The notes: generated by a model not told the origin, from the letters alone. Numbered from the stretch's first letter, positions 9,947 through 20,513 are shown. The stretch: DNA of 64,000 nucleotides from Arabidopsis thaliana (GCF_000001735.4 NC_003074.8:11594101-11658100); one strand, 5' to 3'. Program-made: numbers and translations.

Positions 9947-11249
9947 TTACTCCACCGACGAACCCTCAAAATCACTCGGAATAAACTGCATGAAATCTCT
10001 AAATTGACGCTCTGCTTCGGCTTGTTTCTCATCCTCTCCCACAACCAATCTACCATCTTGACACAAAATTTCCTTGATACCATTTGTAGACTCACGGATC
10101 ATTGCTGCTCGATGAAATACTTTGTTATTCCTGTCACCCACGTCTAGCCAATGGAGCTTCGATTTATGTTTAAGATATTTCTCCTCCAGCTATGCTACAG
10201 GGTCCCAACGTTGGTAAGCGTCATTTTCTGCTGCCATCACAAGAGGAGAAGGTTTTGCATGAGTTTCTTGTTGCAAAAGACAAAGATTGTCATACGCTTC
10301 TTTGTATTTCTTTACCAAGTTTCCAAGTCTGTTTTTTGCCAAAACACACAGCTTTGGTTTAAGCGCTTTTTAGCTTCTTTGAGAAACGAAATAAGGTTGA
10401 AGTCGATAGGAACAAATCATCTGTGTCTTGCCAATGGTTTTGGACCAACGGTAAGAACTCCTCCATCTCCGTAAGGACATTAACAAATTTGAAAGGCTTC
10501 CGACCTCCGCCATTACCGTTACTCATATTTCCTTCTATTTGCATAATCCGGCACCGAAGATGATCAGAAATACCTCGTGACTCAAAAATATTATATGCAT
10601 GCGGGAAGACTTGCAGCCACATATCATTCTCCATAACTCTATCGAGTTTCTTAAGAATTAAGTCATTTTCCCTCTTGTTACACCAAGTGTAAATAGGTCC
10701 TTGTGACGCCATATCCGAGAGTGAACAATAGTTGACTAGGCTCTGAAAATCCCGCATCCCTCCTGTAACCAAAGGGTTCGTGTCTACTCGAGAATGCTCA
10801 GCCAAGTCTAGAGTGACATTAAAGTCTCCAAATATCAACCATGGTTTATTTTGAAACATAGGAGAGTCGTAATGATCTCGTAGCTCCTGCCATAGTTCTT
10901 TGCGTTCCTCTACACCATTAGAAGCATAGACAAAGGAACAAAAGAATTCGTCATCGAGCTCCTCAAGCTTCACCGAACAAGTAATTAATTGAGCAGACTT
11001 ATAGAAGGGGCTCAATCTAACATGACTTTGCCAAACTACCCAAATTCGACCTCTGCTATTGTGTTCATAATTTGTCAAAACTGACCATCCCTTAAACAAT
11101 TGATTCATCAACATCTGCACCTTCTTCTCACTAAACCGAATTTCTAACAAACACCCAAACTTGAACGTATTCTCAAAAATCCATTTTTGAATTATGGAAT
11201 ATTTTGACGTTTTGTTTAGACCACGAACATTCCAAAAGAAACCCAACAT
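9947..11249 (-). pseudogene. LINE ORF2 fragment: APE-type endonuclease and linker
   Basis: An open frame from 11249 to 10359 encodes an APE-like endonuclease of L1 LINEs, which nicks target DNA for target-primed reverse transcription. Visible motifs are FWNVRGLN (N-terminal Asn), LLEIRFSEKK (the metal-binding Glu region), GDFNVTLD and GISDHL (the Asp-His end). The start codon directly follows the ORF1 stop (TAA then ATG at 11249). After a frameshift near 10360, linker sequence continues in other frames, for example GDRNNKVFHRAAMIRES and FIPSDFEGSS near 10140-9950. The reverse transcriptase that should follow is missing, so the ORF is a dead fragment although the endonuclease domain looks intact. 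Confidence 0.85.
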
Positions 11250-12530
11250 TTAATGATGTTTGGAGTGATGCTTCTTGGATTGATCTCTAGAGGGATCACT
11301 AGTGAAAGAAGCAGAATGTTGTGGAATAATTTTATGAGCAGTCTTTGATCCGCGTGGCAGAGATGGTCGCGGTGGCAGCTCAACCTTGGATACACGGCTT
11401 TTTGAAACAGCGTCATGGGATTGAGCTGTACCAGTTTGAACTTCTTGATCAACAAAACCGGAACCAGAAACTCGAGACGGAATCTCTGCTTCCCCTGCTT
11501 CCTCTGTTTTATTTTCCTCCTCAGTGTCAGCCTTTTCTCCCAGAACTGAATATGAGTTGGACAAAATCGAAACTTCACCATAGCTTGAACTCTTTTTTTT
11601 TTTTAATCCTGAACTGCTGCGATTCATGTTAGGCTTGATCCATTCCCCACCATCTTCTTTCTCTATGTCTACATCAACGCCTTTACCCGTTGTCAAATCT
11701 TCTGTAGTCGCAAGGCTCTTTTCCTTCTCAAGAGCGATGGGTGGTGATAGAGTTGTTTCCTTTACTTCCTCTGTAACTACCATGATAGGTGCTGAACTTG
11801 ATGGAGCTTGAGTATCTCGAGCTTCTGCAGAAAGACACGTAGAGTGTAGATGTCCCCATTTCTTACAATAGGTGCATCTCGGCGGTAGCCATGGATAGGA
11901 GTAATTGATAACTGAATCCAACTCTCCATCCTCCTCACCCATAATGGCACACTCTTTAGGTAATCCCTTAGTAAGATCCGCTTCGACTAATAGTTGAGCT
12001 TCATCGAAACTCACACATGACTCTATTTTTGGATGAAGCCTAATTGGCTTTCCCACTGCACTTGCCAGGAACTCAAGCCCTTTGTCTGTAAACATGGTCA
12101 GAGGAATGTTGGAAAGGGTAACCCACAGGGGAATCAATTTCATTGCAGGCTGAGCTTCTTCTGCAAATGGAGTCCATTTAGATACTATCATAGGAATGTC
12201 CGTAATATTCCACATACCCCTGTGTAGTATTCGTTGCCTCATACTTCCAATTCGGACACGAAACGTGATTGTTGATTCATTTACTTCAAAAACATCAATT
12301 AGTGAAGATCTGTCTCCAAGCCGCCAGATCTTATTCACAATCATATGGATCTTTCCCACATGTGGATCTTTTGTGTTGAGGAACTTTCGGATTATGAAAT
12401 CTTCCCACAAAGGTTTTGCACCTACAAACACCTCCTTAGGTACAACCACCTTCTTGCAACCATCAACTTCGACCACTTCAAATTTCTGTTGGGTAAAGAT
12501 ACGTTTCTGAGCCACTTGGAGAAAGGTCAA
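11250..12530 (-). pseudogene. LINE ORF1 protein (DUF4283 plus CCHC zinc knuckle), 5'-truncated
   Basis: A 426-residue open frame holds a DUF4283 domain (about residues 30-200; KPLWEDFIIRKFLNTKDPHVGK, then MIVSKWTPFAEE), a zinc knuckle (CTYCKKWGHLHSTC, about residues 230-243) and a low-complexity acidic C-terminus. This architecture is typical of plant L1 ORF1 nucleic-acid-binding proteins. It is clearly related to the second LINE at 57831-58560, where the same block begins further upstream (KAAQKHMFTKQKF). The equivalent here is FLQVAQKRIFTQQKF right at the edge, so the true N-terminus is probably lost. Whether the internal ATG at 12530 was ever a start is unclear. Confidence 0.82.
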
Positions 12531-12550
12531 CTTTTGGAATTACATATAAA

Positions 12551-12862
12551 CACTTCCTTAGCTCTACCTCTCTACTTTGATATCAACAAAGGCGACTGCT
12601 ACAATTACATATAAAAGAAAAATTTAGGTAAACACACACATGGGCCAAAAATACCCAAAATACACTTACTCAAACTTTTCCTAAACATCATAGGTTCATA
12701 TATAATAGAGCAATAACTGTCATACGTTTACATAAAGTGGAACCATATAGTCATACGTTCACATAGAATGGAACAAATGTTCCTTCTTCATAGAATAAAA
12801 CCAACGTCCATTCTATACACCCTAAATAGCTTAAGATTTGTCTCCACAACTCAAAAATCTTC
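12551..12862 (-). repeat. Partial 3' LTR of the minus-strand copia element
   Basis: The block containing GGCGACTGCTACAATTACAT and GGTAAACACACA (12589-12650) matches the 5' LTR copies at 17735-17790 and 18840-18900. Its outer end is cut at the LINE boundary near 12545. It abuts a purine-rich GTGGAAGA-type tract on the minus strand near 12860, as a 3' LTR should. Confidence 0.65.
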
Positions 12863-12873
12863 CACTTGGAGAG

Positions 12874-14068
12874 TGATATGGTTCAAATTGCCTTAACCCT
12901 ATTCTCTCAAATAAGAGATCGGTTGCAGTATTTAAGGGTCGAATTTCCTCAAAGTCCTTTTGTTCACACAATGAATTCAATGTCAAGATTAGGCTAGCAA
13001 GGAATGATTAAAATAAAAAGTAAATAAAGTAAAAAGACAGCATATTGATTGGTTGTAAACGATGAAATAAAGAGTTAGGAATAGGGTATTCTCAGAAAAC
13101 TATTGGTTAGTAGATCTAATGATAACTAGGTTGTTATCGAACCATTCTTAAACTCAAACTCTAATCATGTAATAACCGGTGGCGTTCCGCAAAACTCCCT
13201 ATGCTTATAGCTAAGAATAACCGGAGAAGTAGAGAGATCTTTAACTTAAACATGCATTCTAAACGAGTTCAATTGTTCGCCTTAGTAGATAGGCCAATTC
13301 TTATTACACACCTATAAACTAGGCTCATCAAATAATAGATCCAACTACAGATACCTATGACGGGTATATCTATTGTCTGGATTCAAGATCTAGTTAATTA
13401 CTCTAAATCTAGCATTAAGAATAATCAAAGATGAAGAATTCTACAGGTAACCTAGCAAAGGGAGCAATCTACTAAACCATATGAATCCCTAATGAGAAAC
13501 CTTATTCCTAACAAGCAAACTACTCAGTCATATTGATTGAAACAAATAACATAATTGAGTAAGAAAGCATAAACACGGCAAATAAGATAAGAGTATGAAA
13601 GGATCTCTTCACTATATTGAAAACTGGATGAATCTCTGAGAATAGAGATGAATAGCTTATGTCTCTCTGAAAATAGGGATGAAAAGAACTTGATAGGTCT
13701 AAACAATGACCTCTAAAACTATATATATGCCCTATAAAACGACCAAGGACTAATAATGCAAATAGGGAAATCTTTTGGGGCAATTTCCACTTCTGTAAAC
13801 TTGAAAGCGTCATGGACTTTTCTGGGCTGAAACTGGTGTCGATCGACGCCAGAAGTGTGTCGATTGACACCCTCACTGAATCTGGAACTGAAATCGTCCT
13901 TAGCTTCCTTCTCCTTAGCTTTTGCTCCAAAATGTCTCCTCAACTCCATTGTTGTCCCACTGCATGGAAGACCTGAAAATACTCTAAAAAGACTCGAGAA
14001 CTAACAAAAATACTCAAAATCCTAAATCTAAAACATAGAAAAAATCAGTAAAAACAGAGTTATATCAT
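12874..14068. repeat. Solo LTR (TGATATGG...TTATATCA) with paired TCGATCGA palindromes
   Basis: The block starts TGATATGG and ends TTATATCA, giving short inverted TG...CA ends. It is flanked by GAGAG (12869-12873) and TAGAG (14069-14073), four of five matching. It separates the purine-rich tract from the RNase H end of the copia element, so it inserted there. Its right third matches 44985-45402. Two near-palindromes, GGTGTCGATCGACGCC (13835-13850) and GTGTCGATTGACACC (13857-13871), are conserved between the copies. No coding domain was recognised; open stretches at 13520-13949 are probably incidental. Confidence 0.7.
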
Positions 14069-14133
14069 AGAGTAATCACAATCTTTGTCTCCATCTACAA
14101 CATCGTCTTCTATCTGCAGTTTATAAGACCGAC

Positions 14134-15180
14134 CTAGGTTGTATTTAACCTCAGCTTATCATACAACACGACCTTTGTCAACATGTCTGTCAGATTCTCA
14201 ACTCTAGGGATCTTCTCAAGCACCATCACTCCATCTCCAACATTGATCTTATTGAATTGATACTTCTTCTTTATGTGCTTCATTCGAGAATGGTAAACCG
14301 GGTTCTTTGCCAAATCTATGGCACTCTTGTTATCACAATATAACACACTTCCCTCATGGTTTTGATCCAACTCTAACATAAATGATTGTAACCACATCAA
14401 CTCTTTGTTGCTTCTGTTACAACAACATACTCAACTTCACAGCTAGATAGAGCAACGATCTTCCACAACTTAGAACACCAACTTGTTGAAGCATCACCAA
14501 AAATGTAAACATACGCGGATGTACTCTTCGAACTATCAATGTCACCCCATTGTCAGAATCAACATATCCTTAGAATCCCTTCTCAAAACTCGAATGTTAT
14601 TACTTCTTGAAATACAACACAGAACTCAAATTCCCTTTTATATGCCTTGGAATCCACTTAACATCATCACAATGCTCTCTGCCCATATTGCTCATAAACC
14701 TGCTAACAACTCCCACTACATGTGCAACGTCTGGTTTTGTACAAACCATCTCGTACATAAGTTTGCATATAACAGAAGCATATGGAACCATATCATATAT
14801 CCCATCTCGTTTATCCTTAGATAACTAAAAATGACTCGCCAAGGGAGTACTAGCCAACTTCGCATCATCCATATTAAACCTCTTGAGGATTTTCTTCACA
14901 TACTCCTCTTGTGACAACAAAAGACCCTCCTTGCTTCTACTAATTCTCATCCCAATAATTTGTTTAGCTTCTCCCAGATCTTTCATCGCAAACTCTTCTA
15001 AGAGAGTTGCTATCAGCATGTCATCCACATATAAAAGCAATATCAAGTAGGACTCCTTCAGCCTCTTGAAATAACAACAATGGTCTGCCTGACACCTCAA
15101 GAACTCATAAAGCTATCAAATTTCTTATACCTCTGCCTTGGAGCTTATTTCAGCCCATAAAAACTCTTTTGCAACTTGCA
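14134..15180 (-). pseudogene. copia reverse transcriptase C-terminal part and RNase H, decayed
   Basis: The minus strand encodes the end of a Ty1/copia reverse transcriptase. A KSFYGLK-like block lies near 15170, the YVDDM catalytic motif in the frame 15100-14825 (LILLLYVDDMLIA), then EEYVKKILKRFNM. The connection region follows (14791-14600; KPDVAHVVGVVSRFM), then RNase H (14400-14134), where CDNKSAIDLAKNPVYHSRMKHI is characteristic. Stops and frame changes separate these blocks. The fingers and palm parts of the reverse transcriptase and the whole integrase are missing, because a deletion near 15180 joins the start of integrase directly to the KSFYGLK block. Confidence 0.85.
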
Positions 15181-16322
15181 TACCAGCTTTTCTTTTCCCT
15201 ACACATCACTGTGTACCAACTCGTGATTCTCAAATTTTATCTTCTTGCCATCAATTGGGAAACAAACGGTTTATGCTTTCCAAGGATGTAGCTTTCACAC
15301 ATATGGTGATTCGCCATCTTCAAATCTGGAAGTGTACCATTCGCTATCATGAGCTTCATACCTTTGTCGCTCATATTCCCCAATCTGCCACAACTTAGTC
15401 TTCTTTGCATTCTTGAACACAACAATTGTGTCTTCATAGGTTGTAGTCATATAAGAATACCTTTTTAAGAACTTTTGAAACCACCATAGAACCCTTAGTC
15501 ACTCTCCAATCTCCACCGCCAAAATTGACATCATGTCCTATATCATTAAGTTGTCCTACAAAAATCAGATTTTTCATCAATTTTGGAACATGTCTCACCT
15601 TTGTTATTTTCCACACACGTCCCTCTAACAACTTCAAGTTGATGTCTCCAACACCAACAATGTCCAAAGGTATTCCATCTACTAGATACACCTTCTCATA
15701 ATGCTCACTAACATAGGTTTCATTATTCTCGGGTGTGCAGTCGTGTGGAATGAGGCTATTGAATCAAGAACCCAAGAATCAATCTGACTATCAGGGGACC
15801 AGAACGATGATTATGTGGTGTCAACATCCACTATGTGAGACTCACTCTCTCTTGGAGAATCTACAGACCCTACAAATGCATCAACCATTGCTGCATTAGC
15901 TCCAGCTCTTCTATTGTCTTCCTTCTTCTGTAAAGCCCAACAATTCTTTTTAATATGGCCTTTCTTGCAACAATTCGTGCACCCAGCAAGCTTTCTTGTC
16001 TTAGGTTGACCATGTACACTGCTTGACTGTTCGGTTTCCTGTGTCTTGACTTACGCCTATGTTCTCAACTTTGAAAATAGAACTCGTCAGCTTCTCATAT
16101 ATGTATATATCCTTTGAACTTCCTCTGAAAAATTTAATCTCGAACATCAACAAATTTGAGCTTCGCATTACCAACAAAATTACTAATTGTTGCCCTCATG
16201 GTCTCCAAACTATTCGGTAGAGATCCTATCAAAATCAAAGCATGCATCTCATCATCAAACTCTATTTCAACCAAATATAGTTGGTTGACAATTATGTTGA
16301 AAGCATTCATGTGCGCTACAAG
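15181..16322 (-). pseudogene. copia gag end, CCHC knuckle, protease region and GAG-pre-integrase
   Basis: On the minus strand, gag residues VAHMNAFNIIVNQL start at about 16322, next to the MITE insertion. A nucleocapsid zinc knuckle CTNCCKKGHIKKNC (C-x2-C-x4-H-x4-C) lies at about 15985-15940. A protease/linker region follows (15691-15434; KLLEGRVWKITKVRHVPKL), then a GAG-pre-integrase block (15400-15237; LGNMSDKGMKLMIANG). The sequence reaches a degenerate LVHSDV at about 15210, the usual integrase entry, before the deletion. Several frameshifts and stops occur. No active-site protease motif DTGAS was clearly visible. Confidence 0.8.
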
Positions 16323-17137
16323 TAGGCATGACCACGGTTACGGTTATTACGGTAACGGTTTATTAAACACCAGTTACGGTTATAAATTTGCTTTAACCTT
16401 AATCTTAACCGTTATATATATGGTTAAAACGGTTACGGTTAAGTACGGTTACAGTTTAATACGGTTATGGTTAAATAAAGTTACAATTATATGATAATTA
16501 TGAAATAGTCAAAATATTATATTTTTTATTCTTTATAATAAAATAAATAGTGATATATCAAATAATATTTATTTTACATGATTATGTGCTTCAAATATCT
16601 ATAATGAATCAGTTATCTATTTTTCTTAAATAAACCAACGAATAAATAAATTAAAAGTCATAATTATAATGATTGAGTTAATAACAATATGTATTACAAC
16701 TTCCAAACGAAAACAATACCAAAGAGAAGATATTGTGACTTGTGAGCATTAAGAAACAATTTTAAGAGTATCAATAATAATTATATGAACTACTTATGAT
16801 TTGATTTATGGATATTGAGCAGTGGAGTGGCTTAGATCGTACTAGTGGGCACATTAAACGATTTTAAATACTATTTTAGTGAAATAATTATATTTAGAAT
16901 TATACACAATTACAACTATATTTTTAAGGTTTTAACTATATGGTTAACCAACGATTTTGATACGGTTACGGTTAATTAACAGTTACAGTTAGTATATTTT
17001 TTTAACCGTAGTTGATCTATTTTTATGGTTAACGGTTACGGTTATTAACCGTTTTCTACGGTTACGGTGGGGATACGGTTAATAACGGTCCGGTTACAGT
17101 CTAAAATACAGTTACGGTTATATTTTGGTCATGGCTA
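16323..17137. mobile_element. MITE-like element rich in ACGGTTA repeats (815 bp)
   Basis: The element starts TAGGCATGACCA and ends TGGTCATGGCTA, giving a 12-bp imperfect inverted repeat. Excising it, together with a few flanking bases on the right, rejoins the copia gag frame EDGS-LVAHMNAFN exactly, so it is an insertion. The ends are dense in ACGGTTA/TAACCGT motifs, and the centre is AT-rich. The right flank TGCAACAG and left flank GCTACAAG are only loosely alike, so the target duplication is uncertain. It is probably a hAT- or Mutator-derived non-autonomous element. Confidence 0.65.
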
Positions 17138-17146
17138 TGCAACAGG

Positions 17147-17480
17147 CTACCATCTTCCATCTTCAATTGAAATTGTTTCTTCATGAGAAATTACCGTATC
17201 GTTGGTAGAATGTTTCTTATATATATTGGAGAGAACTTTCATCAACCCGTCTGGAGACTTCTCTTTCGCGACATTATGCGCGATATTCTTCGATATTGTT
17301 AACCTAATAACATCCAAAACTTGTCTATCAAGAATATTCCAGTCATCCTGACTCATCGTCTCTACCTTCTTTCCCAGCGGTTAATGCAACTTTTTACCAT
17401 ATATATAATCTTCAATTTGCATCCTGCAAAACGAATAACTAGTACCATCGAACTTGTCCTTCATGTGTTGAACCATCTTT
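17147..17480 (-). pseudogene. copia gag N-terminal fragment, copy 1
   Basis: The minus strand encodes MSQDDWNILDRQVLDVIRLTI, SKNIAHNVAKEKSPDGLMKV and a degenerate repeat-rich end, the start of a Ty1/copia gag (UBN2-type, RNA-binding structural protein). Upstream codons (KFDGTSYSF-type, about 17470-17400) are interrupted by a TAA in the GKK(L)HQPLG region. The frame ends at the MITE boundary. It corresponds to 18257-18586, with a few substitutions. Confidence 0.75.
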
Positions 17481-18256
17481 GCTTCCCATCGTTTCTTGAA
17501 CTACAACACTACCATGTGCTTTGATATCACTTGTTAGGAATTATGAATCTAATTCCTCCTCAAACACGAAACTAAAGCAAAAAATAAAGTATATACAAAA
17601 TTTATAGTGGTTCACTCAAAAGAACTATGTTCACTTCTCTTCCAATGCGGATTTCACTAAGATCAAAGAAATTCAGGAGCTACAAGTTATCTCAATCTCT
17701 AGCTTTAACTCTATGCTTTGATTATCAATAGAGACGACTGCTACAATTACATTATAAATGAAACCTAGGGTAAACACACATACGCTGAAAATACACAATT
17801 ACAAATTTAAGAATATTATTATCATCACAAAAGAGAATGCTAAAAAAGAATCAAAATGAGAATCGCAGCCGTCCTAACCACTATTACCAAAGCTATTAAT
17901 TGTACGGATTTATTCATATTTTAGTGTTGCTGACAAATTTTTAATTTGAAAACTTTTATGAAGTACAAAAATAAAAACACTAACTTAATTCAATAGGTAA
18001 ATCGTGAAATGAAAAGTTTATCTTTGTAGAATTATACACAGTTACAACTATATTTTTAAGGTTTTAACTATATAGTTAACCAACGGTTTTGATACAGTTA
18101 CGGTTAGTATATCTTTTTAACCGTAGTTCATCTATTTTCACGGTTATGATTATTAACCGTTTTCTACGGTTACAGTGGGGTTACGGTTAATAAACGGTCC
18201 GGTTACGCTCCGAAATACAGTTACGGTTATATTTTGTTCATGTCTATGCAACATGA

Positions 18257-18586
18257 CTACCATCTTCCATCTTCAATTGAAATTGTTTCTTCATGAGAAA
18301 TTACCGTATTGTTGGTAGAAGGTTTCTTATATATATCCGAGAGAACTTTCATCAACCCGTCTGGAGACTTCTCTTTCGCGACATTGTGCGCGATATTCTT
18401 CGATATTGTTAACCTAATAACATCCAAAACTTGTCTATAAAGAATATTCCAGTCATCCTGACTCATCGTCTCTACCTTCTTTCCCAGCGGTTGATGCAAC
18501 TTTTTACCATACAGATAATCTTCAATTTTCATCCTACAAAACGAATAACTAGTACCATCGACCTTGTCGTTCATGTGTTGAACCAT
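18257..18586 (-). pseudogene. copia gag N-terminal fragment, copy 2
   Basis: A 109-codon frame, MVQHMNDKVDGTSYSFCRMK onward, matches the start of copia gag: DGTSYSF, IEDYLYGKKLHQPLG, DVIRLTISKNIAHNV. It is the better-preserved of two copies and lies about 50 bp inside the LTR/primer-binding site, the expected place for a gag start. It ends at EDGRW, where the truncated MITE copy (18028-18250) begins. Confidence 0.8.
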
Positions 18587-18950
18587 CTTTGCTTCCCAAC
18601 GTTTCTTAAGCTACAACAGTACCATGTGCTTTGATACCACTTGTTAGGAATTATGGATCTAATTCCTCCTTAAACACGAAACTAAAGCAAAAAATAAAGT
18701 ATATACAAGATTTCTAGTGGTTCACTCAAAAGAACTATGTTCACTTCTCTTCCAATGCGGATTTCACTAAGATCAAAGAAATTCAGGAGCTACAAGTTAT
18801 CTCAATCTCTAGCTTTAACTCTCTACTTTGATTATCAATAGAGACGACTGCTACAATTACATTATAAATGAAAAACCTAGGGTAAACACACATACGCTGA
18901 AAATACCCAAAATACTCTTACTAGAACATTTTCCAGACATCATACATTCA

Positions 18951-19593
18951 TATTATTTTTTGAATATTTTTGTTGGTCAATGCCGGTTAAGGATGGTCAA
19001 CACCGGATTTTGACGATTGGTATTCCGGAAAAAGATGTTCGTGATGTTGACCACATATCATCATATAGTTGGTATATGTAGGCATGCAATATATCTAGTT
19101 CTCGTAGTTCGTTGTCAATTCTTGGTTATCTTTTTTCCTATTCGATATTTAAAACCGATTTATATGCTATTATATACATAATCATTTAACAGGGTGACCA
19201 AATTGAATATCTTTAACACATATTTTCTTAAAACATATTATCGTTTATACATATTTGAGGTCAAATAAAATATTGAAATTCATATATTTTCTATCACCCG
19301 ATAGATAAACTTTATTTTTCACCCATTTAAAGTAAGGTTTCACTAAGATTAACCATTACATGTTAGACATCATTACAATTTAATGCCCTCATATGTATAT
19401 TATAACGGGAATCCAACATTCACCACACTCAAAGCTTCTACGTAGGAGTAATAGAGCAAACACGTCATTCTCATCATTATTTTCCATCCATCATTTTTTT
19501 ATATGAATTATACACCTACCAAAGTTTCCATTCATATTTATATTCTAAACTCTAATATCTATTATTTTTTTTGTAATAAAGAAACATAACAAA
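18951..19593. other. No gene seen; start of a direct repeat
   Basis: AT-rich sequence. 19330-19450 (blocks such as ATCCAACATTCACCACACTC and AAAGCTTCTACGTA) reappears, diverged, at 21560-21680 downstream of the F-box pseudogene. This suggests both belong to one Helitron-like or other repeat family. Confidence 0.5.
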
Positions 19594-19639
19594 ATGTATG
19601 TGAGACTAAGAGCATCCACTGTAACTCAACATCATCCAA

Positions 19640-20513
19640 ACCTCTTGGACCAAAAAGTTCAACACCGCTTGATGAACTCTCTTGAGATGTTCTTAAAAAA
19701 AAATTGGAAACGTAGACCAAAAACTCGTGCCGATGTTAGAAATTGCAAGGAACTCGTAACTCAACTGATGATGTCCAAGTTTTCAAAAATTTGAAACTGC
19801 GTATGCTTCAAAGGAACTCGTTGCTTGCTGTCGAGAACTACACTGATCTAATGGTGAAATATCGACTCCATGCTAACCCCACCGCACAATACGTTCAACA
19901 AGTTTTTGATTATTTTATTACAATAATACAATTAATGGGTTACTTTTTTGCAAAATATGATCGTTATGAAGATTTTCATAATTGCATTGTTATATGCAAA
20001 GAACTAGGTGCATCAGCAAATAACAAATGCGTGCTCAAAACTCTTAATCTTGCTTTGTTGGTGGATAAATCGTTTTCGGCATGCAAACACTTTCTTATTA
20101 TGAAGAAATATCTTGACAACAACAACCCAAATTTTCACTACAAAAAAGGTATAATACGCTATTTTATCCTTGATCATTCTGACTTTGGTCTCCACCATAT
20201 TGGTAAATCAATTGATGTAGGCCAAAAAGAAGCTTCCTTCATGTATGCCATGCTATTATTATGTAGAGGCAGAACTGAAGAGGGGAAGGTCTATCTGAGC
20301 CACCTTCAAGAGGCTGAAGACACCACCATGGCTGAAACATGTTGGAAAAAAAATCAAAACATCATTACATGGGATTAGAGTGGCGAGAAAAAATTGCTAT
20401 ATCATATCATTTCGCAACATATAACCCCCACGCGTGTGCCATCCAAGATATTTGAGCAACACATATGAAACGTGTTTTATCTACAAACAAATGTTTAAGT
20501 ATATCTTTATGAT
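19640..20513 (+). pseudogene. F-box family protein (At2g35280/At1g67623-like C-terminal part), frameshifted
   Basis: Members of this Brassicaceae F-box group are SCF ubiquitin-ligase adaptors with an alpha-helical Sel1-like C-terminus. The recognisable parts are RNCKEL (about 19735) and, after a frameshift, TDDVQVFKNLKLRMLQRNSL. Then come NPNFHYKKGIIRYF, FGLHHIGKSIDVGQKEASFM, YAMLLLCRGRTEEGKVYLSHL and EDTTMAETCWKK. After another frameshift near 20350 comes the family-like Cys/His end (CHPRY...YETCFIYKQM, to about 20513). Frameshifts at about 19770 and 20350 and a stop in the tail make it a pseudogene. The F-box itself is not clear at the N-terminus. A second internal CKELG...NNPNFHY block resembles the first, so the gene may contain an internal duplication. 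Confidence 0.65.

Larger units (their letters stand above)
9945..12535 (-). mobile_element. L1-type LINE fragment (ORF1 plus endonuclease, no reverse transcriptase)
   Basis: The minus strand carries ORF1 (DUF4283 plus zinc knuckle) directly followed by the start of ORF2 (APE endonuclease and linker). Sequence homology ends at about 9945, before the reverse transcriptase, and no poly(A) tail is seen. The 5' side begins inside ORF1 at about 12535. LINEs are usually 5'-truncated with intact 3' ends, so loss of the 3' half implies a later deletion or recombination. Confidence 0.85.
12551..18950 (-). mobile_element. Ty1/copia retrotransposon on the minus strand, interrupted and internally deleted
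   Basis: Read on the minus strand: 5' LTR (about 18950-18642), primer-binding site like TGGTATCAAAGC (about 18640-18628), gag, CCHC knuckle, protease, GAG-pre-integrase, a deletion, then the reverse-transcriptase end, RNase H, a purine-rich tract (GTGGAAGA near 12860) and part of the 3' LTR (about 12862-12551). A solo LTR (12874-14068) and a MITE (16323-17137) have inserted. The gag/5' LTR end is present twice. Multiple stops and frameshifts make it non-functional. Confidence 0.82.
16895..18950. repeat. Tandem duplication of MITE end, copia gag start and 5' LTR
   Basis: 16895-17803 and 18027-18913 are closely similar, with an offset of 1132 bp at the start and 1110 bp after a 22-bp difference within the ACGGTTA region. 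Each copy contains the right end of the MITE, the gag 5' coding region, a primer-binding-site-like sequence and the LTR start TGTTAGGAATTATG (17532 and 18642). About 224 bp of unrelated AT-rich sequence lies between them. The MITE end being included shows that the duplication happened after the MITE insertion. Confidence 0.8.

Noticed and set aside
13520-13949. 136-codon minus-strand open frame as a host gene
   Set aside because: It sits entirely inside the solo LTR 12874-14068 and overlaps other open frames; no domain is recognisable.
16323-17137. ACGGTTA repeats as interstitial telomere sequence
   Set aside because: The plant telomere unit is TTTAGGG; ACGGTTA is unrelated, and the block has transposon-like termini.
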